Below, one piece after another: positions 26,347 through 36,644 of a DNA stretch of 64,000 bases. The notes below the pieces were generated by a model. The model was not told the origin of the DNA. It was given only the letters and a program-made list of their open reading frames with translations, and made no database searches. Position 1 is the stretch's first letter. Each line of letters opens with the position of its first letter. The DNA is from Bog-473 sp963843365 (GTDB taxonomy: Bacteria; Actinomycetota; Acidimicrobiia; Acidimicrobiales; RAAP-2). The position numbers were made by a program, and so were the translations under genes. The DNA lies in contig CAWJKG010000003.1 of assembly GCA_963843365.1 (NCBI GenBank), positions 1,176,763 through 1,240,762 on the forward strand, read 5' to 3'.

Positions 26347-28278
26347 TCACCGCACGACGTAGTCCTCGAGATCGATCTGCTTCGTCCAGCTCCAGTAGTC
26401 GACCAGGCGCCACGGGCTCAACCCATGGATCTCCCCATCGGCGTTCTTGTAGAAGGAATGCTTCACTGACGGTTGGGCCCAGACGAGCATCTTGAGCTCG
26501 GCCTGGCATCGCGCGTGCCAGTCCTCGTACCGGTCCTCCCGTGGCTCGATCGAGCGCACGTCCCCGTCGATGATCTTCTCGAAGGCGTCGCTGATGTACC
26601 GCATCTGGCACTCTGAATGGAGGATCAGGCTGCCGCCATGGGCGAGGTTCGTCCCGGGCCCGTACATGCAGAAGAAGTTCGGAAACCCCGGGACGGTGAT
26701 CCCGAGATACGCGGCCGGCCGTTCTCCCCACAGCTCACGCAGGTCGGCACCGGCACGGCCGGTGATCTCCATCGGATACAGGGCCTTGGTGGCCAGGAAG
26801 CCCGTGGCGTAGACGAGTACGTCGGCCTCGTACCGCGTGCCATCGGAGGTGACGACGGCGTCCGGTTCGATGTGATCGATGGCGGTGCGGACAAGGTCCA
26901 CGTTGTCGCGGGTCAGCGTGCGCAGCCAGCTTCCGTTGTCCTGCAGGGTGCGCTTTCCCGTGGCCGGGTAGTCGGGGACCACCTTGGCCCGCAGTTCAGG
27001 ATCGTCCCCGATCTGGCTGGTGATCCAGTCGGTGAACAGGGCCCGGGTGGCGTCGTTCGTGGCACTGATGGCAAGAGAGCGATCGCCCTCGTAGTCCGGG
27101 TCGACCCGTGCCGCCTCGAGTCCCTTCTCCGCGCCCGGCCAGAAGATCAAGAAGCGGTACCAGCGACCGTAGAAAGGCAGGTGGGTCAGCGCCCAGCGCA
27201 CCCCGGGCGCGACGACTTCGTGGTAGTTCGGGTTCGGGAACATCCATTGGGCCGTCCTCTGGAAAATCGTCAGCCGAGCGACGTCGGGAGCGATCGTCGG
27301 CGCGATCTGGAAGCCGCTCGCACCGGCTCCGATCATGGCGACCCGCTGGCCCGCCAGGTCGACGTCGTGATCCCAGCGTGCCGAGTGGAAGGCGGGCCCG
27401 GCGAAGGTGTCCTGACCGGGAATCTCGGGGATGTGGGGTCGGTTCAGTTGGCCCACGGCCGATATGACCGCCCGGGCCTCGAGTGTGTCCACAGAGCCGT
27501 CGGCTCCCCGGATCCGAACAGTCCACCGTGCGGTGTCGTCGTCCCAGGCCGCACCCAGCACCTCGGTGTTGAAGCGGACATGGGCTTCGATCCCATGGCG
27601 CTCCATCACCGCGTGGAAGTACGCCTGGAGCTCTGGCTGCCGGGCGAAGAACTCCGTCCATTCGTTGCTCGGTTCGAAGCTGTAGCAGTAGAAGTGGTTC
27701 CCCACGTCGACGCGTGCCCCGGGATAGGAATTCTCGTACCAGGTCCCGCCCACGCCGGCGTTCTTCTCGATGATGGTGAAGGGGATCCCCGCCTCCTGCA
27801 ACCGGATCCCGGCGAGCAGTCCCGACTGGCCACAGCCGATGACAACGACGGGGAAGGCTTCGCGCGCCACCTGTTCGTGTGGCGCCGGAACACGACGGGC
27901 GTCGGTGCCGTCGAGCTCGAGCTCTTCGAGCAGCATGGGCACGTATTCGGCCGGGACCGGCTCACAGGCCAGCCACGCCATCATCTCGGAGAGAAGCTCC
28001 CCGGGGAGCGGGGACGGCTCCGGACATCCCTGATCCCGATAGGCGCAGATGATCGGCAAAGCCAGGTCGCGTACGGCCTGCTTGTCCTCCTCGCTCATGA
28101 ACCCTTGGACCTCGTTCAAGAAGAGTCCCTGGGGCCGCAGCGAACCGCGCAGCAGCTCGGCGTCGCCGGTGATGTGCACCAGCGACAACATCAGGGTCGG
28201 GATGCTCACGTCGAGCAGCGCCTCGGCGATGTCGTCGTCCGACGTCTCGAAGGGCGTTCCCGCCCACGGGTTGCGCAT
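26347..28278 (-). CDS. Flavin-containing Baeyer-Villiger-type monooxygenase
   Basis: A 643-residue protein from ATG 28278 (MRNPWAGTPF). FAD-binding VVVIGCGQSGLLAG near 190, the BVMO fingerprint FAGPAFHSARWDHD (FxGxxxHxxxWD), and NADPH-binding VAMIGAGASGFQIA are all present. The N-terminal 180-residue extension is typical of actinobacterial BVMOs of the MymA/EthA-related large group, which oxidise ketones and other hydrophobic substrates. The frame continues upstream without a stop into the DUF3592 gene. Another frame offers MSAPSADSGPVTETL from about 28327, a more natural N-terminus, so an indel at 28280-28330 may have altered the start. Confidence 0.9.
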   Translation of the reverse strand: MRNPWAGTPFETSDDDIAEALLDVSIPTLMLSLVHITGDAELLRGSLRPQGLFLNEVQGFMSEEDKQAVRDLALPIICAYRDQGCPEPSPLPGELLSEMMAWLACEPVPAEYVPMLLEELELDGTDARRVPAPHEQVAREAFPVVVIGCGQSGLLAGIRLQEAGIPFTIIEKNAGVGGTWYENSYPGARVDVGNHFYCYSFEPSNEWTEFFARQPELQAYFHAVMERHGIEAHVRFNTEVLGAAWDDDTARWTVRIRGADGSVDTLEARAVISAVGQLNRPHIPEIPGQDTFAGPAFHSARWDHDVDLAGQRVAMIGAGASGFQIAPTIAPDVARLTIFQRTAQWMFPNPNYHEVVAPGVRWALTHLPFYGRWYRFLIFWPGAEKGLEAARVDPDYEGDRSLAISATNDATRALFTDWITSQIGDDPELRAKVVPDYPATGKRTLQDNGSWLRTLTRDNVDLVRTAIDHIEPDAVVTSDGTRYEADVLVYATGFLATKALYPMEITGRAGADLRELWGERPAAYLGITVPGFPNFFCMYGPGTNLAHGGSLILHSECQMRYISDAFEKIIDGDVRSIEPREDRYEDWHARCQAELKMLVWAQPSVKHSFYKNADGEIHGLSPWRLVDYWSWTKQIDLEDYVVR

Positions 28279-29130
28279 GGTCAGAGGGTTTCCGTTACAG
28301 GGCCTGAGTCGGCCGAGGGCGCACTCATGGTACGTCGGCGGACCGGCGGCGAACGAAGGACCCCTCTCTGATCGTGCAGCTCGGCTCCGCCATCTCCTGC
28401 GGAGCATGGGAACGTGAAAGGCCGCAAAGAGGAGGGCCACGATCCCAACTGCGATAATCGTCAGATACGCGTCTTCGGTGTTGGCCTTCACCTTCTGACC
28501 TGGAAAGGCGTGGGCGTCATTCGGATTGCCCGGCGCGTACCTGACCAGAATCGTTTCACCTAGCCGTATGGGGACCGATGACGTCGTGTTGAAGGAGTAG
28601 GCCTGATTCTGGGGATCGGCGTACTGCACCTGGTACGGGTAGACCACGTGCTGGCCGGTGGTCTGGGCCGGGAGCACCTCGGAGATCACGCCGTTCGTCT
28701 GGCCCGGCTCCGAAAACTCAGTCTGCTTGGTGGCGAGCGAAGAGATCCCCGCGATCAGGAGCACGACACCGATAATCACCGCCACGACGACCCGGTAGGG
28801 CAGGACCCGCTGACGTTGTTGCCACCGGGCTGCGCGGAACCGGTCGTAAGCGTCCGGTTCCATCGCGACCGGGGGCCCTTGGCTCAGATTGACGCGTTGT
28901 GTGCCGGGAGTGACGTCTTGGCCTCTTGTAGCTGGAGCAGTCGTGCGAAGCGGCGCCGTCGGCGCCGTGATGCGGCCGGCGACATCGTCATGCGACTCGA
29001 CGTCGCCGTCCTTGACGAGAATCGTGGGCTCGCCCGCCGACATCCACCGGAACTCGTGGCGCTGGAAAGGGTCCGCCGACCAGCCCTGGGCACCCTGCCC
29101 GGTCTGGTCCCCGTGGTCAGTCGATGACAT
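28279..29130 (-). CDS. DUF3592-like two-helix membrane protein, open into the BVMO frame
   Basis: From ATG 29130 (GGGAGGA upstream). It has a disordered, Thr/Gln-rich N-terminal 110 residues, then a membrane helix (YRVVVAVIIGVVLLIAGISSLA). An extracytoplasmic beta region follows (NGVISEVLPAQTTGQHVVYPYQVQY, IRLGETILVRYAPGNPNDAHAF), and then a second helix (AYLTIIAVGIVALLFAAFHVPML). This is the DUF3592 layout. No stop codon separates it from the monooxygenase, so the sequence as given predicts a 928-residue fusion. The linker (about 40 residues) is not conserved-looking, and I think two genes with a damaged junction are more likely. The 3' end is therefore nominal. Confidence 0.65.
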
Positions 29131-29245
29131 CCCGTCCTCCCGTCTGCCCTGCTGACGAGAGGCAAGATAACCCAGCCCTCCTTGTCGGCAGAGGACCGCC
29201 GTTCGGGGACCTCTCGACTGGCGCATTCAGCCCTCAGATGAGGGC

Positions 29246-32200
29246 TCAGAAGCCTGCTCCAGCAATGATCGGGCCATTGAGGTGGGTCTGTGACACATCC
29301 CCGAAGTTCGAAGCGTCGCCGAAGTTGGAGACGGCACCAAGTGCCGAGGAAACCCAGTAGCCCGCGCCATCGGAGCTGGCGAAGATCGCGGTCGCGGGGT
29401 CGAAGCCGTTGAAGTCCGTCGGTGGCGGCGAACCGAAACTGGCCGCATCGCCATAGCCGAATACCTGGCCGCCACTCATGAGGACCCAGTAACCGTTCCC
29501 GTCATGAGTGGCGGCCGCCGAAACGACCCTGCCGTGTCCGGGTCCGCCGAAATAGGCGGCATCGCCGAACGCATAGACGTTCCCGGTTGACGTGACGACC
29601 CAGTAGCCATTGCCGCTGGCGTCGGGGATCACCGCGACGGCGGAGCCCGCACAGCCCCCTATGCCTGGACACGAGCCTTCGAACTGTGCGTCGCCAAAGG
29701 CGAAGACACCGCCGTCAGAACCCACCATGAAGTAGCCGCCGCCGTCGGAGGAGGGAACCATCCCGACAATCGGAGCATTCAGACTATGGGGTAACCCCGA
29801 ACCGGCTGGCTGAAGTCCAAGACCGGGAATGGAACCGTAGAAACTCGTGTCCCCGAAGCTGAATACACCGCCATCTGAGGCGTCCATCCAGTACCCGCCG
29901 TCGTCCTTCGTCGGGACGATGCCGACAACGGGTCTCTGCAGGGTGAGACTTCCCGTGGAGCCGAGGAATGGCGCGGAGCCGAAGCTGAAGATCCCCCCGT
30001 CGGAGCCGACCAGCCAATAGCCGTGCGGCGGGCTGGTGGACCGCCGCCGTCGTGGGACCACCAGGGTTGAAGCCGGTTCCGGAGAACGAGATCGTCCACA
30101 GCCCGGACGCCATCGTTCGCGTTGATCACCCACGAGTCGGTCACGGTCCCCACCGCTGACGGCGTGAAGACGACGGTCTCGGTCACGCTCTCTCCAGGGA
30201 GGAGTGTGGTCCCCTCCGAAAGCTGAGTGGTAGCGCTGAAGGGCCCAGTGACAGGGGGTTTGGACTTGGTGATCGTGAGGTTCGTGCCACCGGTATTGGA
30301 CACCGTAAATGTCCTGGTGGAGCTCGAGCCCTCGGGTACCGATCCGTAGTTGATGGATTTCGGTGAGATGGAAAGCATTCCGGGGTTCGTCGCATTGCCG
30401 GTGAGGGAGACGACGACGTCGCCTCCGGTGCTGTCGATCTCCAGGGCAGACGAATAGCTCCCGTTCGCAGTAGGAGCGAACGTCACGTTGACGACGATTT
30501 CGGCGCCCGGCTGCAGTGTTGCTCCCACAGCGGGTGTGCCTGACACTGTGAACGGTGCGACCGGCATGTGCACGGCTGAGATGGTCAACGGTTGCGCCCC
30601 ATTGTCGGCGAAGCCAACGGTCGCGCTCGACTGTGCCCCGGGAGCGATCCCGCCAAAGCTCACCCCGTTGGTTGTCGAAGTCAGGTTGGCTACAGCCAGC
30701 TCTCCGGTGCCGGTGTACGAGACGGTGGACGTACCGGCGGTGCCCGCGTTGATCGTCAGACCACCACCGGCCGGTCCCGGAGCGGTCGGAGTAAACGTCA
30801 CGGGCACGGTCAGGCTCGCTCCGGCGGCGAGCGAGGCGGGAAGGGCCCGGCTCGGACTCCCGAGCGTGAAGGGACCGGTGGAGGTCAGCGAGGTCACCGT
30901 GACCGGGCTCAGCGCCGTGATCGTCTGCGTCTCTGTCGAGGTCTGGCCTATGACAGTGGTCGGGAAGCTCGGCGCCGGCGCGGTCACGGGGGCACCGACC
31001 GGGGCACCGAATCCGAGGACGTGTCCGTCGCGGGTACCGACGTACAGTCGGTTGTTGGCGACACCCGGGGGGTTGAACTTGGAGGACGTGCCCACCGGCG
31101 CACTCCACACTTCCTGGAGTTTCCCGTTCACGGGGACCGGGTCGTAGGCCCGGAGCTGGGCCCCTGCCCCTGACCCGTCGGCCGACCACACTGTCCACAC
31201 CAGCGCCGAGCCGGAGGTGGCGCCATTGGAGGTCACCACCGGCGCACTGGAGCCGAATCCGAAGGCGTCTGCAGTATCGCCCACCAGGTTGAGGGTGGGA
31301 GTGCCGGTGCCGCTCACTCCGTATTGATATACGTCCATCGTTCCCACGGAACCGCTGGAGCTCACCGAACCCGACGCCGTCGGTATGTAGATGTAGCCGC
31401 CATCGCCAGGCCAGACCGCGGGACTCGACCAGACCCCACCATTCGGCCCGTAGCGACCGACGACGTTGTCGGTGCCATTGGGGCCCTCCCCCACGCCCCC
31501 GAGATTGTCCCGATTCAAGAGGTAGACGTAGCCCTCCTTGCCTACCTCTATCGCGAGGTGCGGAATTGCAGCAGTGCCGAAGTACGCGTCGGGCAGTGCG
31601 ACGGGGCTGCCGGACCCAAAATCAAGATCGCTCTGATCGAGCGTGGCGGAGTCATACGGCGAGAAGAAATCCGTGGCCTTGAGCGAACCGTTCGGTTGGA
31701 CGGCCACCCGAACAACCGCCTCGCCAAGATCAGATGGTGGCTGATCCCCTGGAATGGGTCCGGACCCGTTGGAGCCGCCATTCCCAGTGGCAAAGAGGAT
31801 TTGGCCGGGGCCGTCCGAGACCAGACCGCCACCCGACATCCAAATGCCCCCGCCCGACTTCGGGGAGGAGTTGGACGAGGTGGCGACCGATGTCCACATG
31901 GTTTGTAGAGTGCCGGACTCGGTGACACCGGCGATCCATCCTTCCCAAGGGGAGATGTCGCAATGCGCGCCGAAGGCGGCATAGATGGTGCCGTTCATGA
32001 GAAGGAGGCCGGGTCGCTGCAGCTCGTAGTACGGATTGAAGGTCAGAGAGGGATCGTTGGCAGCGGTACCACCGATCAGCACCGGGAATCCAGGCTCTTC
32101 TGCACCGTTGTCGGCCAGGTTGAGCGCCTGCATGTAGTAGGCGGTCGGGCCCGAGGTGCCCGCGACGTACTCATTGTCCACGAGGTATTCGACGTTGGTC

Positions 32201-32688
32201 GCCTGGTCGACAACAGGCGTGGAGGTGACGCCGAAGCTCGGGGTCAGATCCCCACAACCGATGACAGAAGCCTGGACAGGCGCACCGAAATGCCGGGTCC
32301 AGAGGATCGCCCCCGTGACCGGATCGAGACCATAGGCGTAATTGTTCTCGGTGTTGACCAACACCTGACCGTCGTCGACGAGTGGCTGTCCGTACACCTC
32401 ACCGTTGACAGGGGTGTGGAACAACTGGCCGAAGGTTCCGCCGCTGACAAGAGACGGGCTCAGATTGCTCTGATCCGGATACCAGCCACTGCGGTCGTTG
32501 TCGCCTCCCCGTGTGCCGCCGTCGACCGCGCTGGGGGCCGCTCCGGCAGGAGCGCTGGCGGCGATACCCCTCACCACGAGACCCGAGAACAGGGCGATGA
32601 CAGCGCACGCCGCAATCATGAGTCTCCGGGTCCGCCGTCGTGCGATCGCCGCCGTCCATTTCCAACCCGAAGGTGTCGGGATGATCAC
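29246..32688 (-). CDS. Secreted PQQ-type propeller/Ig protein with six-repeat GYW domain (family member 2), two frameshifts
   Basis: GTG 32688 has GGGAGG eight bases upstream; ATG 32712 or 32727 are alternatives. A signal/anchor helix (LMIAACAVIALFSGLVVRGIAA) precedes a roughly 550-residue quinoprotein-like beta-propeller (EVYGQPLVDDGQVLVNTENN, YGLDPVTGAILWTRHFG, GNGGSNGSG). Three Ig/choice-of-anchor-D-like domains follow (ISPKSINYGSVPEGSSSTRTF), and then the six-repeat GYW domain at 29246-30026 ending LNGPIIAGAGF. Two single-base shifts, near 30107 and between 30030 and 30065, put SGLWTISFSGTGFN and then PPHGYWLVGSDGG in new frames. Corrected, the protein has about 1147 residues. A 65-bp element at 32751-32815 upstream is shared with member 3. 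Confidence 0.82.
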
Positions 32689-32750
32689 GAGTCTCGCCTC
32701 CCGGTGACCCATCACCCCCTCTGGCAACGCAGGGTCGAGTCGTAACGCAC

Positions 32751-32815
32751 CCGGACCCTCTGTACGGCGTCAGGGTAGACGCAAGAGCCACGCGAGGAAA
32801 GCTTCGTGAAGCCTT
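32751..32815 (-). promoter_or_regulatory. Conserved upstream element, copy 1 (shared with 36073-36138)
   Basis: About three quarters of these 65 positions match the element at 36073-36138, including CTCTGTACGG, TCAGGGT and GCGAGG blocks (plus-strand reading). It ends 63 bases upstream of the start of family member 2. It is probably a promoter or operator duplicated together with the gene. The remaining bases of the 32728-32980 spacer contain only the 14-bp tRNA-like repeat. Confidence 0.6.
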
Positions 32816-32848
32816 GGGACGTGCGCGACGGTCCGCGGATCCAAAGAG

Positions 32849-32862
32849 TTGGTGTCGGAGGG
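32849..32862. repeat. 14-bp direct repeat of the tRNA-Leu 3' end
   Basis: TTGGTGTCGGAGGG here is identical to 36449-36462, the 3' end of the tRNA-Leu gene, in the same orientation and 3600 bases away. The pair brackets exactly one gene, family member 3. It could be an attachment-site remnant, but a match of this length may also be chance. Confidence 0.35.
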
Positions 32863-32980
32863 CCGCCTGGAGCACAAAAGACTCGGGGAAGAGCACTCCA
32901 CCTGGCCAAAGCTGGCAGCCGGAGCTGGCCGGGCTGCGGTGCCCTACGGGTGGCCCCCTCGGGTGCATGACATGGAGCCG

Positions 32981-35855
32981 CTACCAACCTGTCCCGGCGA
33001 TGATCGATCCGTTGAGATGCGTACTCAACATGGAACCGTCGTTCGGCGCGTCCCCGTAGCTGACCACAGCGCCATCAGCAGCCGCGACCCAATAGCCGGC
33101 TCCGTCTGAGGTGGTGAAGATCGCTGCGGCGGGATTCAGTCCGCCAAATGAGCCCGCCGCATTGCCGAAATTGCCGGCGTCACCGAAATTCGCAACTTTG
33201 CCATTGGCAAAGAGGATCCAATAGCCGCCGCCATCGGGAGTGCGTACCGCCGAAGTGGCTGGAGAACTCTGAGACCCGGGCGACCCCAACGATGGAGCAT
33301 CACCGAAGGCATAGACATCTCCAGCTGTGGTCACCAACCAATAACCCCGACCACTGGAATCCGGCATCACCGCGATTGCCGAACCCCTGCAACCACCGAT
33401 ACCCGGACAACTGCCCGCGAACTGTGCATCGCCAAAAGCGAACACGCCACCGTCCGAACCCACCATGAAATAGCCGCTCTCATCGGCTGAGGGAACCATG
33501 CCGACAATGGGCGCATTCAGGCTGTCTGGAAGTCCGGATCCGTAGGGGTGAAGACCCAATTCGGGTATTGAGCCATAAAACCGCGTGTCTCCGTAGGAGA
33601 AGACCCCGCCGTCCGAAGCACTGAGCCAATAGCCGTCATCGTCTTTCGTAGGCACGATGCCGACGACTGGGCGCTGCAGGTGCAGTGAACCTGCGGAGCC
33701 GTAGAACTGTGCCGAACCCAGAGTAAAGATTCCACCGTCCGAGCCGACCAACCAATATCCGTGCGACGCGGAAGACTGGCTTGCCGATGTCGTCGGGTGT
33801 GACGTCGTCGTCGTAGGCGGCCTTGTCGTAGTGGTGGTCGTCGCAGGCGGAGTGGACGTCGTCGTTGTCGTGGGCGGAGTCACAGTTGTTGTTGTCGTCG
33901 TGGGTGGCGGAGTGGTTGTGGTTGTGGTTGTGGTTGTGGTTGGCGGAGGTGTCGTAGTCGTCGTCGTAGTCGTCGTCGTAGTCGTCGTGGTCGTAGTCGT
34001 CGTGGTAGGTGGCGGAGCTGTCGTGGTCGTCGTACTCGGCAAGGTCGTGGTCGTCGTGGTCGTCGTGGTCGTCGTCGCCCAGACGGCAAAGAATTCCGTG
34101 CTGGCAAGAATGGTGAAGGTGTCCCCCGGAGCGTAGGAGGAATCCCGCTGCCGTCGGGCTTTGTGTTCCAACCGGAGAAGGTGTAGCCGGCCCTGGCGAG
34201 CGTTCCAGGCGGGAGCACCGCGACCGTTGCATAAGAACTGTAAGGACTCGAGCTGTCCGTGGGCGCGACCCCACTCGTGGCACCGTTACCCGAGTAGGTG
34301 ACCGGAAGGGTGCCGACCGGCTGACTGGAAGATCCGTCGAATATCGCATCGCCCGAATAGTCCGCAGTGATGGTGCCCGTCGCGCCCCCGCCGGCCGCAC
34401 AGCTGGCCTGTCCCGACTCGAGGTTCAAAGGAGGGCAGTTCGAGATCGGCAAGCCGTTGTTCAGAAAGGTCACGCTGCCGGTCGGCGCCACCCCTCCCGC
34501 GGCCGCCATGTCCAGAGCACCATCTTGCGGCATTGCGTCCGTGGAGATGGTCGCTGTGACGGTGCCCGCGTTCGATTGAAGCTGCGTCGCCGTCGCATCG
34601 AGGGAACCGACTGCCGAGGATGTTGTCTCGACGAGGGCCGAGAGGTTCGCGTTGTCGGGAGTCTGCAGACCGACCGCGACACATTGTGCGTCACTCGCGC
34701 TCGGCACACACGAGACGCCGCGGAAGTTGACCCGTCCACCCCCAACTGGCTCGACCGGGGCCGGCGTAGGGGTGAGTGACCACGCAATCCCGTCCCAGGT
34801 CTCCACAACGGCAAGAATCGGATAGGAAAGGCTTGCACCGTTCTGTCCACCGCCTCCGTATCCGACTGCCACGCATGCCTGGGCTGAGACGCAGGAGTCG
34901 CTGATCAGAATCCCGCCGCCGATGAAGCCCGGACCGAGGTCATCTTCGGGGTAGTTCGGACTTGGCACGACGGCCCACGACTCGCCGTCCCAGTCCTCCG
35001 TAAGGCTGGTCGCCCAGCCAACGCCGCCCACTTGTACGGAGCCGACCGCCATGCAAAACGTCGGCGAGGCGCACGAGACGTCGTAGAGGATCCCATCGCC
35101 CCCCGGATCCGGTACCGCTGCGGCGGCCCAGGCTCCGTCGGCCAAGACTAGCGACGAAAGCGCGTTCGAGGCGCCGGACCCGACTGCGACGCATGACGCG
35201 GGAGTACTGCAGGAGACAGCCGACAGGCCCAGACCCTGTTCATTGAACGACATCGTCCATGTCGCTCCGTTCCACGAGTCAACGAATCCCCCGTCGGTGC
35301 CATCCTGTCCGACAGCGAAGCAACGTGTTGTGCTCGGACACGAGACGCCGCTGAGCCAGACGTCGTCGCCCGATGATTGCGGATTGGACACGATCGACCA
35401 TGCCGAACCATCCCATTCCTCGATCACGCCCACGGCATTGGACCGGCCTTCTGATGTGGTGGAACTGTCACCGACGGCGATGCAAAATGATTCGGAGAAA
35501 CAGGACACGCTGTTGAGCTGCAGCGCGCCACCCGCTTCGACCAGCGGAACCGTGTGCCAGGTGCCGGAGTCCAGAATGAGCGAGTCCTCCTCGTATTGGT
35601 TGGACGACAACGCCACGCAGTACGTCGGGTCGGCGCACGAGATCTGCGTCGACCTCTCCGAACCCGAGGTGTGCCGGGCCTCCGTCGAGACTCCACGTTC
35701 CGGCCCCGGCCGCCTGCGCCGGCACCCGGGCCAAGAAGGTCGGGGCCAGAAGAAAGGCAGATCGCACACGCCAATCCGAATAGCACGCGATGCGAGCGCG
35801 ACAGTATTCCCTCTCTCCTCCGCTGCGTCCGCATCTGCCTCTCCCTGGCGGTCAT
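32981..35855 (-). CDS. Secreted SC-repeat/Ig/InlB-like protein with six-repeat GYW domain (family member 3), about three frameshifts
   Basis: Start ATG 35855 or 35834, followed by a signal peptide split by an indel near 35755 (RVLFGLACAI, then LLAPTFLARVPAQAAGA). A second shift lies near 35670. Seven repeats of the form VSCxxxxxCxAVG...W-(D/N)G--W follow (35650-34690), probably a seven-bladed propeller with one disulfide per blade. Next come an Ig-like domain (APTGSVTFLNNGLPI) and an InlB-type B-repeat (AGYTFSGWNTKPDGSG). A third shift near 34142 separates this from SYAPGDTFTILASTEFFAVWA. After a Thr/Pro linker, the six-repeat GYW domain (32981-33763) ends LNGSIIAGTGW. Repeats match member 2 closely, including the CPGIGGC loop. 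Confidence 0.82.
33795..34080. repeat. Low-complexity triplet repeat encoding a Thr/Pro linker
   Basis: On the plus strand this is a run of GTC/GTG/GTT triplets broken by GGCGGA blocks. On the minus strand it gives long poly-Thr stretches with Pro-Pro breaks, about 90 residues. It joins the InlB-like domain to the GYW domain of family member 3. Such linkers are often O-mannosylated in secreted actinobacterial proteins. Confidence 0.9.
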
Positions 35856-36072
35856 CGAGCCCAGTTACCCAGCATGCCGACGATCCGAGCAACTTGCATC
35901 GGGCCGAACGACCCCTTTGGCCGTTCAGCCAGGCCCGGCGCACGAGTGTTTTGGACACGTTGAGCTTGTGCAAGCCCGTCAGGGTCGAGCAAATCGCTCA
36001 GGCAGGAAGCACCGCGAGCGTCAACGAGGATGTGACCCAACCCGTGCCTGGCGGGTCTCTGGCTGGCCCACA

Positions 36073-36138
36073 CACCGGGCCCCTCTGTACGGTTTCAGGG
36101 TCGAGGCACGTGCCAAGCGAGGGAGACATCGTGAGGGA
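36073..36138 (-). promoter_or_regulatory. Conserved upstream element, copy 2 (shared with 32751-32815)
   Basis: It matches the element upstream of family member 2 over about 65 bases. Here it is 218 bases upstream of the ATG of member 3. A partial third copy of its core (CTCGACCCTGACGG on the minus strand) occurs near 35980. The rest of the 35856-36449 spacer (about 590 bases) shows no gene that I can support. Confidence 0.55.
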
Positions 36139-36449
36139 TTCAAGCGTCCGGCGCTGGGCCCAGAGCAAGAGATCCTCAATCTCCCAGAGCGGGCAATGGC
36201 TGGCTGCCCTTCAGGCCCGGAGATCCGTCCGGACGACTGTGGGGCCGATGTTCATCAGTGCCGGGTCCCTAATACGCACGAAACGGCGATCCGGCTGGCA
36301 TGGGTGCCTTTCGAGCGAACGGAAGGTCTTGGTTGACGAACTGGTGGAGTCGGTCACCGTGTGGCGAGATCATGTGTCGGTGGCGGTTGCCGGAGCGCCG
36401 CCCCTGAGCGTGACCCTGGAAGAGGTCGGCCTGAAGGAGTCGTGGTTTT

Positions 36450-36536
36450 TGGTGTCGGAGGGGGGACTTGAACCCCCACGCCCTTGCGGGCACCAGCCCC
36501 TCAAGCTGGCGCGTCTGCCTATTCCGCCACTCCGAC
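36450..36536 (-). tRNA. tRNA-Leu (anticodon GAG)
   Basis: The minus strand from 36536 folds as a class II tRNA. The acceptor GTCGGAG pairs with CTCCGAC. The anticodon stem CCAGC/GCTGG encloses the loop TTGAGGG with anticodon GAG (reads CUC/CUU). There is a long variable arm (TGCCCGCAAGGGCGT) and a T arm with GGTTCAAGTCC. Discriminator A73 and an encoded CCA (36450-36452) are present. It is the only tRNA in the window. Confidence 0.96.
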
Positions 36537-36644
36537 GAGCATGCAAATGGGAAAGCAGCGTCGCGAGATCGTAGCGCGTGGCAAATACCCACTCCCACCC
36601 CCGCCAGCCCGAAAACCCGGTCCCGACTCCCCGCCGGCCCGCCC

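Noticed and set aside
33795..34136. Possible Val-rich plus-strand protein (poly-Val)
   Set aside because: It is the reverse complement of the Thr/Pro linker of secreted member 3. Poly-Val of this length is not a credible protein.
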